A stretch of 64,000 bases of DNA from Corticium candelabrum (Eukaryota > Porifera > Homoscleromorpha > Homosclerophorida > Plakinidae). The notes beneath the pieces are model-generated. The model was not told the origin of the DNA and searched no databases. It worked only from the letters and a program-made list of their open reading frames with translations. Positions 23,582-34,699 of the stretch are shown one piece after another. The stretch covers positions 5,632,518 through 5,696,517 of the forward strand of contig NC_085093.1 in NCBI RefSeq assembly GCF_963422355.1, written 5' to 3'. Positions within the stretch are counted from its first letter, which is position 1, and every line of letters starts with the position of its first letter. A program made the position numbers and the translations under genes.

Positions 23582-24265
23582 GCTTCAAATGTCGTCTCAC
23601 GGTCGAACAATAGAATGACACACTGACGGATGTTGTTGACCAACGTGTTAATCAATTACAACACCAGGCATCATTGGTCATTTGACATGCGTCATTAGGC
23701 GGAGCTTGCGGTTGCTACACAACCAATAGTAACCACACCCCAATATTGCGCATTCGTGGTCTGCGCAGTATTTTGTAAATTACAAAAAATTATTCATATG
23801 TATATTTGAAGACACGGACACGCCATACCAACAGCCGGGCTCTTCATCTACGTACCCACGTGATAGAATTCCCGTACACACCGAACATGGCGGCGTAACC
23901 TGACGAAGAAATCTGCTGCTGTTGAGCTACCAACCGTTCAAACGTGTCTCCTTCTTCCTGCCGTAACTCTTCGCATTGGGAGAATAACGAAGATCCTTTC
24001 TGAGGTAATCTTCCTAAATAGATTAACTATTTTTGAGTGGATTTTGTTATAGTTCTGTGATTTGAAGTTCTATGCGGGGGTGCATGCTAGAGCCTACCCA
24101 GTAAGAACTTGACAAAAGCGATTAAATGCATCATTTTCCTTTTTTAACCTTTTTTCCTCATAGCATCTCTCGCGATTGTCTGCTGTTTTACAGCCTTAAG
24201 TACTTGACTGCATCATCAAACTTATCTTGTTATGAGTAAACAGTCTTGCCTCTGTTTTACATTTC
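23582..24265 (-). repeat. Repeat unit R6 (upstream MULE region and CARD-like end)
   Basis: Nearly identical to 17273-17960 in order and sequence, including the exon-like segment 23844-24014 and the last CARD-like helices (about 24105-24230). It is cut off at about 24265 where Penelope-like sequence starts. Confidence 0.75.
23844..24014 (-). CDS. Conserved 56-codon exon-like segment, copy b
   Basis: Duplicate of 17536-17706, open over the same 171 bp, with CEELRQEEGDTFERLVAQQQ and ending ITWVRR-stop. Retention of frame in both copies is mild support for coding. Function unknown. Confidence 0.35.
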   Translation of the reverse strand, partial: GRLPQKGSSLFSQCEELRQEEGDTFERLVAQQQQISSSGYAAMFGVYGNSITWVRR

Positions 24266-25018
24266 TTTTAATCGCTGTCTTTTGGTTGATTCTTTGATCT
24301 AGTATTGCATCTGTTTATCTTTGTATCCTCTTTGATGAAATTTTGTGAGGAGATTGTTGATGTCCAAGTCAGCAACTTCGGAAATGGTTGTATTTCTTAT
24401 ATGACGGGTCACCTCGCCCAAAGCAATGCCTTTGAAAGTGCCTGGGTGGTGACAACTGTTACGCATTACGTATTGATAAGTGTTCGTGGGTTTTATATGC
24501 GTTCTTGTTGAAATAATCCAAGTATTGTCGAATTTAATCTATTTAAGGTCAAGGTCGAGAAATGTTGCTGTTGTCTGTGAGATCGTCCATATGAATTTTA
24601 TATGAGGGTTGAATTGGTTGAGTTCTTCCAAGAAATCCATTAATTCTTTATAACTATCCTCCCATATCATTATTATGTCGTCGATATAACGGTACCAAAG
24701 TGCTGGTTTGGATTTTGTTACTCTGGTTTTGTTGAAGAAGTCGAGTTCCAGATCTCACATATATAAACATGCGTATGAAGCGGCTGCCTTGGTGCCCATT
24801 GCTGTGCCATGTATTTGCCGGTAGTATTGGTTATTAATCTCGAAGACATTATCTTTTAGAATATGAGTTAAGAAATCGCGAATCATATCCGTTAGTCCTT
24901 GATTTCGATGATGTTCTTGAACTTGCTCTGACACGATCCTCATTCCTTCATCGCGTGGTATAGAGGGATATAGACCTACGACATCGATGTTAACAAGATA
25001 TGATTGTTCGTTAACTTC
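24266..25018 (-). pseudogene. Penelope-like reverse transcriptase fragment
   Basis: Minus-strand translation gives VNIDVVGLYPSIPRDEGMR, then GTAMGTKAAASYACLYM, LWYRYIDDIIMIWEDSYKEL, and downstream THIKPTNTYQYV and HHPGTFKGIALGE. The order (LYPSIP, GTAMGTxxAxxYA, IDDI, T(H)xKPTNT) is typical of Penelope-like reverse transcriptases. YIDD is the catalytic motif. The fragment lacks the N-terminal part and the GIY-YIG endonuclease and has at least one stop (after CLYM). It joins repeat R6 on one side and a gypsy element on the other. Confidence 0.75.
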
Positions 25019-25019
25019 T

Positions 25020-25120
25020 TGTTGTCATAAAATGACTGACTAATCCCCAACCCACCGGGCTAGTTCACTCAAACCAAACCGCCGGTTCAGTCCTCATATG
25101 TCCTCCCATGAGAGAGTTGT
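25020..25120 (-). repeat. Gypsy 3' LTR remnant
   Basis: GACTGACTAATCCCCAACCC through CGCCGGTTCAG at 25032-25092 matches 27219-27280 (GACTGACTACTCCCCAACTC through TGCCGGTTCAG). The pair brackets the coding region 25124-26915 and so is read as the two LTRs of one element. Confidence 0.6.
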
Positions 25121-25123
25121 GCG

Positions 25124-26915
25124 CTAAGTGCACACTATTTCTTCCCGCAAAGGTTTAGGGACTACGACTTGCCGGACAGGCTCTCCTCTATTGACACTTG
25201 AATGTTTGAAGATTCGGTACAATATCCCGTTCTTCTTCTCGAATTTAGCCTCTCGTCGATTTTCACCTTTACTTCGCCTGATCATGTCCCTTGGCCCTCG
25301 TAGAGAATCGTCCTCTGCTTGCATCTTTATGATTTCCTCTTGGTTAACTGAGATCCATTGCTTCGCCGGCGATTGACAAAGAGCTGGCGCTTCCTCTACC
25401 TTTCTTCTTGACCGCCGCTTGTGTCTCCACCCACAGCAAATTGGTCATCGGCCGGTCTCGCTCCGGGGACATTTCCCACTATGACATCATATACTGCGTC
25501 GTGAGAACAGAGAGCTTGGACTTGTCCGGACAAATACAGCGAGTCAATCTGTACATTCGCAATAGGGACACGTATGACACTGTTGTCAACCATCAGCATC
25601 AGTCCAGCCCAACCCGTGTACTAATCATCCGGTATCCCGAAGCACGTCTACAGACTTGGTACTTATCTTTTCTCTAACCAGGGGCATTTTGCGATGATCC
25701 CTCGGCCATAGCGGACTGGCAGCATTACTCATGATAGGAATCTTCCTCCCGTCATGCAGGACTAGATACCCGACATCAACCGACTCCTCAAACTCGACCT
25801 GCGATAAGCCCATCTCCTTGTATTCGGGGCTTGCCATGTATCGTGCGCTGATCTCTTTACGGCTCCGAACATCACTCGGCGGTTCTGCGAATCCAGCTTC
25901 CTGTAAAGCAGCGTTTGACTTGACATAGTCTTCCCCAGCACGAATCGTGTTTCGACAGTCGGGCTTCGTGACCTATCTTGCCATACTTGAAACAACGTCG
26001 TTTGCTTCTCTCTGTACACTCGATGGCTCTATGGCCAAACCTGTTACACAAAAAGCATTGCGGGCCCCGGGACTAAACCGCTCTCGTTTCCCCTCCTTTC
26101 GCAACGGTAAATTCCTCCTCACTAGATGTTTTGGCGGCGTTCAGTTGTGGCTGTTGTTGTGCGGCATATAATTGTCTATTTCGGGCTGTGAGAAATTTCT
26201 CTGCTGCGTCGGCAACATCCTCCATCGTCCTCAGCGGCTTCTCACGCAAATGTGCCGACAATTCGCGCGGGCAGGACTTTAAGAATTGCTCTTATACGAA
26301 CAGGTTCTGTATTGCTTCGGGAGCGGCTTTGTCCGTGCCTGACAGAGTCGTCCATTTGTCTAAATAGCACCGCAGACGTACGACAAATTGTAGCAGTGTC
26401 TCGTTCTGCTTCGGTCTGAGTCTACGGAACTTTATTGTGTAACCTTACTCAGTAAGGTTATAACGTTTCAACAAGGCGCTCTTCAGTCTCGTGTCGCTTT
26501 CCCGTCAACAAGGCACTTAGGTACGTGGCCCATTCATCTTCTTCCACGCACTACTCCTGGCGAACCGCTCGAAACGATGGAGGTAGCTGTCTAACTCGTC
26601 GTGACCATCAGAAAACGGAGGGAGCTTCGGCGTCTTCGATCTCGCATCACGGGCGCCGGTGACGTGTGCTGCTACACCGCCGGCCTCTAACTCTAACCTC
26701 TTCGGATCATACTTATGTTTCCTACGCTTTTCCTCTCGTTCGCGTTCTAGCTCATATTCACGTTTTCGCAATGCTTCGGCTTCCATCTGCGCTCTCTTAA
26801 ACTCACGTTTTTGTTGTCTTTCATCGCGCTCTATGACAAGTTGCTTCGATACGAATGACTGTAGCTGCATCCCCTCTAGCCCCATTTTCCGACCGATCTC
26901 AAGCAACCGGTCCAT
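25124..26915 (-). pseudogene. Ty3/gypsy gag-protease-integrase remnant
   Basis: From 26915 the minus strand reads a Gag with MDRLLEIGRKMG, a long Arg/Glu-rich coiled segment, then KLPPFSDGHDELDSYLHRFE. 26261-26073 and about 26000 hold the end of Gag and zinc-knuckle remains. 25830-25400 reads protease-like sequence followed by VYDVIVGNVPGARPADD. 25324-25124 reads NGILYRIFKHSSVNRGEPVR and QVVVPKPLREEIV, the start of an integrase zinc-binding region. No reverse transcriptase lies between protease and integrase, the domain order of Gmr1-type gypsy elements. The rest of integrase and RT/RNase H are missing. Several frameshifts are present. Confidence 0.65.
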
Positions 26916-27079
26916 GTCAGTTTCGTTATAACCCTTACACTGTCAATGCATAGCTATCGCGGTTCCGTTCGTCGTTTCTTTACCACCTATGCACTCACGC
27001 AGTAACGCTCTCTTCTCTTACCTACTTCCGTTCTTCACTCTTCCCTTTTCAGCTCCTCTTGTGACGTTGCTCCTGGACA

Positions 27080-27285
27080 GACCCCCAGTTGTCACGAGCT
27101 GGACGACGATTAGCGGCAATGTAGGTACAGCGAGAAGACACGAGCGGTCGACACCGTAATGAGTGCACAAAACACGACGACTTCTATTATCACCCGCAGT
27201 CAAACTCTCCTTTTCACCGACTGACTACTCCCCAACTCACCGGACTAGTTCACTCAAACTAAAATGCCGGTTCAGGCCAATACCA
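27080..27285 (-). repeat. Gypsy 5' LTR and primer-binding site
   Basis: On the minus strand the LTR ends ...CTCGTGACA and is followed by ACTGGGGGTCTGTCC (about 27078-27092), a typical position and form for a gypsy primer-binding site. Its upper part repeats the 3' LTR at 25032-25092. Confidence 0.55.
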
Positions 27286-27439
27286 GAAAGATGCGAATTA
27301 GGTATGGCCACATATGGCAACGCACTTCAGATTGACCAATTATGGCAACGCAACATAATTCATCAGTAATTAACTATATACATACTCTCCCACACAAATG
27401 TGTAGGCAAAAACGCAACAGTCACATACTTATCGTTCTC

Positions 27440-28770
27440 GATCAACAGAGCAAACGGAGAGACAATCATGATGTAGAGAGCATCATCTGTGCTGAGATAC
27501 AAGACGAACGTGAAGACCCCTGACCTTTACAGAACGGTTAAGTCGTTTATGATACACGGTCCATGCGGTGTTCTTAAACCACATTCAGTATGCATGGTTG
27601 ATGACGTCCGCAGCAAAATGTTTCGAATGGTTTTAACGAAGAAACATCTTTATCAGTTAATGGCTACCTGCAATACAGGAGACGTGACAATGGGCGTACA
27701 GTACAAGTAGGAAGTGTTCAATTGGACAACAGGCGAGTACAAACAACATCAATTTGTGATATAGGAAACAGAATAATTGACAACAAATTTCTTTCTTTGT
27801 AAATATAGGTATGTTGTGCCATACTATCCTTGGCTCAGCAAAAACATCAGGCACACATCAATGTTGAAGCCTGCATGTCAGTCAAGAGTGTGAAGTACTT
27901 ATTCAAGTACGTGTACAAGGGAATGACTGTGCAAAAATGAACGTGACAATCTGCGCAACTTGACCATGACAAAATTTCCACGTTCCTAGATGCCAGGTAC
28001 ATGTCCGTGAGCAGTTATGCACGAGAGGCCACTGACTCAGAATCACATTTTCTTTTTCTACACAGGTATGTTAGCGCACCTGAGAAGCTTTCTGGCGTTC
28101 CAAAGTACCACATGCATGAGCAGTCACACGCCATCATACCATTGTCTGTGCACCTAGCGCAACAACAGGCTGTCTACTTCCAATTAGGTCGTGAACAGGA
28201 CGCATTACAAAATGCTTCTATTCGTGACAGCCATCTCACCGCTTGGTTTAATCTTAACGAACACGACGAAGTAGCTCGGCAATACCTGTACACAGAGATT
28301 GCCACTCAACATTTTTTTAAAAATTACTTGGAAAATGGGAAACTCGCAAGAGAGGTCAAGATAAAGTAATAGCAAAGATGTACTCAGTCATCCCTAGAGA
28401 TGGCGAGCGATTCTACCTTCGCATGCTTCTCCTGCATGTACCAGGGTCTACAAGCTTTCAAGACCTCAAAACAGTGCATGGTCACACAGGTACAACATTT
28501 CGCGAAACATGCACACTACGCCAACTTCTTGATGATGACAATGAATGGGACAATACCATGTTGGGAAGCATCTTTCTTTCATATGCCGAGACAGTTGCGC
28601 GTGCTGTTTGCTACAATATGCAGCCACTCTCAACCACAGAATCTTCTACAATCTTGGCTAAACCACAAACACAGTTTGATCGATGGCTACGCACGGACGT
28701 GTACCGAAGAAGCAGAAACAAAGGCTTTGAGTGGCATACAAACCATTTTAGGTGAATCAGGTACACAGAC

Positions 28771-28828
<58 letters not shown>

Positions 28829-29600
28829 GTGTATACACATGCGTTTACGTGTTTTCACATATACTTTGTAAACTGATCTACTAAGTAATGTTTCACTGCA
28901 GCTACAGTAGCAGCAAATTGCTACATCATCTCAGCAAATGTCAGTGATATGGTTGTGCATGTTTTACAGGAATCACGTGTGCTGAGCTCGGGCTGCCTGA
29001 CGTTGGCCCATTGCAACTATTACATGACAATGTAGACAAACGTTGAGGTTGACTATGCTGAAGTCACAAAATCAAACTAAACAATTGACAACGCAAAGTC
29101 TATGACAGAATTGTCAGTGCTTTTGGTGAGCTACAACAAGGTCGCCCAGGAAGTAGAAAAGCTATACTCTACAACACACTAATTGCACGTCTGCGAGCAC
29201 AGGGCATTCAGGTACGTACGTCTACAAGTGAATATCAATTTACAGTGCGGTCAGCCTATACCTAGCAATGCGCATGTATTCTTGATTTCAGGTTGGAGCA
29301 ACAGCACGGACAGGCATTGCAACCAATCTTCTGCGTGGAGGTAGAACAGTCCACAGCTTATTTAAGCTCCCTGTTCCAATTTTGGACACCAGCACATGCA
29401 ACGTCAAGCAATCCTCCAGCTATGCTGCTATGCTGCGTTCAGTGAATCTTATTATTATTGATTAAGCCTCAATGATGCCGTTGCATGCATTGCATGCTAT
29501 TGAAAAACTGCTACGAGATCTTACCAATGAGGATATTCCCTTCGGTGGCAAAATCTTTTTGCTTGGTGGATGTGAGGTGACTGTGCAATGTTGTTCTTCT
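27440..29600 (+). pseudogene. Helitron Rep-helicase gene, intron-containing remnant
   Basis: Plus-strand reading: YRTVKSFMIHGPCGVLKPHS (27535-27600), a Rep-region landmark; RYVVPYYPWLSKK and HINVEACMSVKSVKYLFKYV YKG (27805-27925); RYVSAPEKL, HMHEQSHAIIPLSVHLAQQQ (28066-28170); MYSVIPRDGERFYLRMLLLH (28378-28440); then PIF1-helicase parts ITCAELGLPDVGP, LFKLPVPILDTSTCNVK and ASMMPLHALHAIEKLLRDLT up to LLGG. Introns with GT-AG ends fit at 27997-28065, 28761-28969 (with a CA microsatellite) and 29212-29291. Several stops (for example IIID-stop-ASMM) show decay, and the helicase is truncated after motif II by a LINE. Helitrons move by rolling-circle replication. Confidence 0.8.
28775..28826. repeat. 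(CA)n microsatellite in a Helitron intron
   Basis: A run of CA within the proposed intron 28761-28969. Confidence 0.95.
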
Positions 29601-30648
29601 GCAGATTGATTTTAAAATCTGGAGACTAGACGGCGACCACAAACCCAGACTTTCGACAACTAGTGGATAAAGCACACCTCCATTCTCACTAACAGTGTCT
29701 TTATATGAGCTGTCTTTCTCTCTTTCTCCAGCTTCTGCCGCAACCCCTTCTTGACAAGCGTCCTTTACCATATATGTTGGTTGGAGAGAATTTCTTACTG
29801 TTATGTCAAAGTAAGTCGGTCGCCTTCTCTCAAAATCTGGATGGTATACATCTCCTGGTCTTGCATTCGAGTCATCGCAAAGCCGTTGCTCATTATGAGA
29901 ATTGGTATTATCAGACAATAGTCTTCGAATACTACGTCAGCAAGAGCGTTGTGTCGTCTATTTCTCCAGTTCCCTCTCCGCAACCCAGTGGATGGTCTCC
30001 AAAACTGTCTAAAACCTGTCCACAAGAACAACGCTTTGAGCTTGGAGGAGGTCGGAGAAAGGTATCCCCAACCATGTGCGAACAGCGATTATGAACTCCC
30101 TCTTGGGCATGGCAAGGCTGATATTGGGGTTGTGTATTTCCCTTAGCCATGCTCCAGCGTGAGGAGCAGATATCGTGTTTAGTCGAGCATGATCTCTCAA
30201 ACTTGCTTTCTCTAAGATAGTTGTTGAAAGCTTGGTGTCCAGGAGACGTTGAAGAGTCACGTTGACTACTCGAGGTAAGATCAATGGTGTCAAGCGAGTC
30301 AGGCACAAGACTTCGAATATGATCCTTAGCAGCAGACTTTTCAGGAAAAGCACTAAAGTCAGGCGACAAATAATTACTATTGGGCACTGACTCCTCCAGA
30401 AGTGGCGTAGTTGGTAGAAGACGAGAACATAATGACCGAACAGAGTTACAGCTGCCAATAAATGCAGAAGAGGACATTCTCACCACCTCTCGTAGGCCTA
30501 GTCCCCTTTGGCGAACAGGCAATGAAGTCTGCAACCAAGACATGTCTGAGGTGGAACATCGAGTGATGGCATCAAGACATACCCGTAGGTTTGAATCAAA
30601 TTTGGCCAGTTGCTGGATACCTTTGTTTGGTGGAACTGTTCTCAGCAA
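29590..30648 (-). pseudogene. LINE C-terminal fragment with nuclease-like domain
   Basis: The minus strand reads SLPVRQRGLGLREVVRMSSS, then (with frame changes) LRDHARLNTISAPHAGAWLR, PKREFIIAVRTWLGIP, the zinc-binding pattern CSCGQVLDSFGDHPLGC, RRHNALADVVF, and RPGDVYHPDF, YFDITVRNSLQ, GGVLYPLVVESLGLW. This is the C-terminal half of a non-LTR retrotransposon polyprotein found in many invertebrates; RPGDV, DITV and the following Glu/Lys stretch resemble a PD-(D/E)XK nuclease fold. The catalytic RT core lies outside the fragment. Frameshifts break it. It abuts the Helitron remnant. Confidence 0.65.
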
Positions 30649-30872
30649 ATTATTGATCCAAATATATATTTCAATACAACCAATCTACGATACAGGCAAA
30701 TCCCATAAACTAAAATTACTGTCATTAATGTCTAACAACAATCTACTTAGAATCATTCGTGCATTATACTACCACAACTTAACTGACAATTGCTGCTACA
30801 AATTGTTTAAAGACTGACTAAAAGGAATAGAATTAACAGAAACAGTTTTAGATGCTATAGTCTTTAATGTAT

Positions 30873-31183
30873 TCAAGCTGACATCCGATCATGTCCCAAA
30901 TGATTCAACTGCAAGTGGAAAGAAGAGAGCACCAGATGAAACACTGGTGTGTCGTACTTTATACACTTTGAAATTTCTCCTTCTAAGGCCGCAAAGCCGT
31001 CGTTGCTTGCTGAGTGCGACACAAATCTTTGCTGGAACGAATTACACACGGTTACATCAAAATAAGCCGGACGGCCAAACAAAAAGTTTGGGTGATAGAC
31101 ATCGCCAGGTCGAGTATAGTTCTCTGAAGATCTCTGTTCGCTTCGGGTTCCTTTATCGTGTACTAGCAAAGCTTGAAAAATGA
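30873..31183 (-). pseudogene. LINE nuclease-like domain, second fragment
   Basis: RPGDVYHPNFLFGRPAYFDV and TVCNSFQQ on the minus strand match the domain at 29510-29860. The fragment starts next to a CA microsatellite and keeps only the C-terminal domain. The AT-rich 30650-30872 between the two fragments is probably its 3' untranslated end. Confidence 0.6.
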
Positions 31184-31196
31184 CATCTCAAAGCAT

Positions 31197-31197
31197 C

Positions 31198-31251
<54 letters not shown>
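31197..31251. repeat. (CA)n microsatellite
   Basis: CA run at the left edge of repeat unit R3, occupying the position of the TA run in R1 and R2. Confidence 0.95.
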
Positions 31252-31253
<2 letters not shown>

Positions 31254-31383
31254 TCAAACGAAATTTTTGCGCAATCGTCGATTGTCCGAACATACGGTAT
31301 TCGTCTTAGTGAATAATCACATCAACTCCATCAAACAAGACAACCCGACAAATATACTGGCTTTCATCGACACTCAGTTTACA

Positions 31384-32361
31384 GTGTCACAGCATGTGCC
31401 TTAACTTTGTTGCGTGCTGCAGACCCCTTGCAGCCCTCACGTAGACTGCTTCTTACAACTGTTTTGGTACTCTTGCAAACACCTGAGAACGATTGCCTGC
31501 GCTGCGTTTACTTGTAAAATCAACTTTCCTGCTACTCGACGTAGCACTCTTCACGATGTTAAAACATTAAAGAATATGTTCTTTCAATTTATCATCAAAT
31601 AAGATGACAATTGTGCCAGGCAAGTCAACTATCCTTCTTTCCTCGTAAAAGCTCATGATGTTCTACTCTGTCTGCAGCCTTGAGGACTTGACAAAAGCGA
31701 TTGAAAGTATCAGTTTCTTTTTTAGCCTACTTTCCTCGTAATATCTTATAATGTTCTACTGTGTCTGCAGCCTTGAGAATTTGCCAAAAGCGATTGAAAG
31801 TATCTTTTTCTTTCTTAGCCTTCTTTCCTCGTAGTATCTCATGAGGTTCTGCCGTTTTTGCAGCCATGAGAACTAAACAAGAGCATTCGAAAGTATAATT
31901 TTCCTTTTTAGCCTGTATTTCTTGTAATATCTTATTATGTTCTGCGGTGTCTGAAACCTTCAGAATTTGACAAATGCGATTGAAAGTATCATTTTCTTTT
32001 TAGCCTTCTTTCCTCGTAATATCTCATGATGTTCTGCTGTTTTTGCAGCGTTAAGAATTTGACAAAAGCGATTAAATGCATCGTTTTCCTTTTTAACCTT
32101 CTTTCGTCATAGCATCTCTCGCGATAGTCTGCTGTTTTACAGCCTTAAGTACTTGACAGCATCATCATACTTTCTTTGTTAAAATAGAGAAGTATGAGTA
32201 AACAGTCTTGCCTCTGTTATACATTTCCTCAGACGACGACAGTCTTCCATATTAGCAAGATCACTAGCAACTAAATGATCTAGTATCAGCGACGAAACCA
32301 ACTGTAAGTAAGCTTTTTTACCATTTTGATTCAGACATCTGAGATGCCATATGGTGGGCAC
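31384..32361 (-). pseudogene. CARD-like repeat protein, copy 3 (longest array)
   Basis: The minus strand reads IWHLRCLNQNG, QLVSSLILDHLVASDLANME, DCRRLRKCITEARLFTHTS, then CQVLKAVKQQTIARDAM, then five units of exactly or nearly 93 bp with the pattern AFNRFCQILNAAKTAEHHEI LRGKKAKK, then the tail SKRSAGNRSQVFARVPKQL and ARGLQHATKLRHML-stop. Units differ by point changes and 1-bp indels; one stop (KQL-stop) interrupts the tail. It has about twice as many units as copies 1 and 2. The N-terminal part resembles CARD helices 1-3 and each unit resembles CARD helices 5-6 plus a basic linker. Confidence 0.5.
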
Positions 32362-32545
32362 GAACAGCGCGCTAGCGTCGACTCACAAACATCAACACAC
32401 GACGGCAAATGGAGATTGTTCATATGATATTTACGTTTATATATACTTTGCGTAATCCTAGACCAACCAATCACCATCCGAGCACGTGATAAACACGCCT
32501 CAAAATCATGAAAAACCGTTCCCTGTTTATATAAATACTACAGTA

Positions 32546-32779
32546 TTTCCAGGGCAATTATCCGATTGGGGCAAGCAATTATCCGCTTCAGACAACCAGT
32601 AGGGCGTTTTAATTGCCGTCACAAAGTTTGCGCAATCGCATATGGCCGCCACGATGGTGTACATGTGCCGACTGCGTGGGTGTTGACGCTAGTCGAGTTG
32701 TCGTATATGGCCTCATCCTACGCCCCCAAATTGCGTTTTGAAGCATGACAACGATACGATGATAAGCTGAAGGTAATAG
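32546..32779. other. Boundary between repeat R3 and YqaJ gene
   Basis: No gene. GGCAATTATCCG and GCAATTATCCGC repeat closely at 32556-32590. This could include the left end of the two-gene transposon, but no matching inverted end was found. Confidence 0.3.
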
Positions 32780-34561
32780 ATGTTATCGATCCCTTTCTAC
32801 TCTTGTAGACAAAAAGGAATCCAATAGCGGGAGCCTCTCACAGTCAGTTGGCACCTGTCAACGCAAGTGACTTGGTTTCGTATCTTGTTCTGCAGACGAG
32901 CTACTTGATCGCCAAGCAATTCAAGGCACACAAGTCTCTAAAAGCATACAATCAGTATTTAGCGGCTATGTGAAGGATGTTTTGTCATATGGGATATATT
33001 ACTGATAGTGACAAACATTTGATCACCGGAAGGGTAATGCTGTAGTGCCTGATAGTGACAAACGTTTGATGCCCGGAAGGGTAAGGGTGTAGTGCCTCGT
33101 CTACGTAGCGAAAGCTGACTTATTGTTCTACTTACGTGTTTCAAGTAAGGCATTCACAACGTTGTGCAGGAACTCCTCTGGCTTGTTAGGTTATTGTAGA
33201 GAAGTGTAGTGACATCTGCTCTTCTGCCAAAATAAAGAGGGCAATGGAAGTAGCTAGTCAGTCACTAACTTCTCAGAGTAAACAGATGGCTAGTGAGCCT
33301 ACGTTGCAATCTCCATCAAGCAGTGAAATGAATACATTCTTTCAAAGATAGAGTGACTGTAGCTGCAGACCTGCAGTCCTAGCCATTGTTCCCAAGCATG
33401 GAGACAATTGCGTTCCTAAGTTTTCTCTGGACTGTTCTCCAATGTGACTACAATCTGTTTCGGCCCTCCTATCTAGAGATTCAGACCTGCTGAAAGTTTG
33501 AGAAAATATCAAAGTCTAAGTAACTAGTGAAATGATAGTATCTGTAGAATTAGAAACAAGAAAGCACAGCAACTGTAAGCTTTGGTTCAAGTATCGATCA
33601 GGGAGAATAACGGCAAGCAAGAATGAAAGCTGTATGTCGAACTCTGACGCCAGTAATCTATCCCAAAGTGTGGTCAGAGCAATTTGTTATCTTGAGGCAT
33701 TGAGATTAAACTCACCTGCTACAAGATGGGAATGTGATCACGAGAGAACTACCCAACGTATGTATTTTGAAGAAATGTAACAGAAACATCATGCGTTCAA
33801 TCTTGTTGACAGTGGCTTAGTCTTGAATTCTAGATGGCCACATTTGGGAGCATTATCTGATGGACTCCTTGTTAGTTCTGATTTCTGTGGGAAAGGGACT
33901 GTTGAGATTGAGTGGCCTTTTTGTCATCATTTTGATACTATCTCAAATATTGCTAAGGAAGATAGTCACTTTCGTTTGATTGAAGACTGCAATGATGAAC
34001 TGAGACTAGATCAAGGAAATGCGTACTACTATCAGGTTCAGAGCCAGATCTGGTTATGTAGTGCAGATTATTGCGACTTTTATGTCCGTACGTTGCCTGA
34101 GTCAAATGAAGGAGCTAGCCTTCACATTGAACGAATATTACCAAATGAGAGTTTTTTGGCTATAATGTGTTGGCTTGTTTGCCCAATTCTTTCGAACATG
34201 TGTTCTACCAGAAATTATGGGAAGGTGGTACTAACGACCAACTATGCCAAATTCCAAATATCACGATTCCACTAAACAGTCTAACATCATTGCTGTAGAT
34301 GAAACGTCACTGGAACAACAAACTAATTCTACCTGCTGCTGCTGCTGCCACCTCCCTCAAGATGACAAGGCAATCAAATGCCAGAATCCAAACTGTGACA
34401 CAAAGCTGTTTTACATGAGCTGCCTAAAGATGAAGACACACCAAAAAGGAAGTGGTATTGTGCCCACTGTTGCAGACTGCCAGAAAGCAAAAAGGAACAG
34501 AAGAAATAGGACACGGGTTTCGTTCGAGAGATTGATACGTATACACACAAGGATAGTATAA
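32780..34561 (+). pseudogene. YqaJ exonuclease-PHD finger protein of a Harbinger-type element
   Basis: Plus-strand reading: DLVSYLVLQTSYLIAKQFKA and AYNQY (32862-32960), a middle region with many breaks, then YRSGRITASKNESC (33595-33640), ATRWECDHERTTQRMY, SGLVLNSRWPHLGALSDGLL, CGKGTVEIEWPF, NAYYYQVQSQIWLC and LHIERILPNESFLA (to 34170), the YqaJ recombinase/exonuclease domain; the expected Lys of the E-x-K motif reads Trp (EIEW). A PHD finger follows (34330-34470: CCCCHLPQDDKAIKCQNPNC, YMSCLKMK and, after a frameshift, WYCAHCCRL). YqaJ proteins accompany transposases in ISL2EU-type PIF/Harbinger elements. The gene is convergent with a THAP-DDE gene. At least three frameshifts and stops make it a pseudogene. 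Confidence 0.7.
33003..33098 (+). repeat. Tandem duplication of a 48-bp unit
   Basis: CTGATAGTGACAAACATTTG to GTGTAGTGCCT is repeated twice in tandem with a few differences, within the YqaJ pseudogene. Confidence 0.8.
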
Positions 34562-34699
34562 TGTGAGGTACTACATAAGTCAAGTAATCAGATTTTGTTG
34601 AGATAGCTACACCGTAATTACACACCACAGCGTTTAAGCTCAAATCAGAGTTAGATGGATAATTGCATGCAAAATACTAAGAGTTCATACATAATGTTA

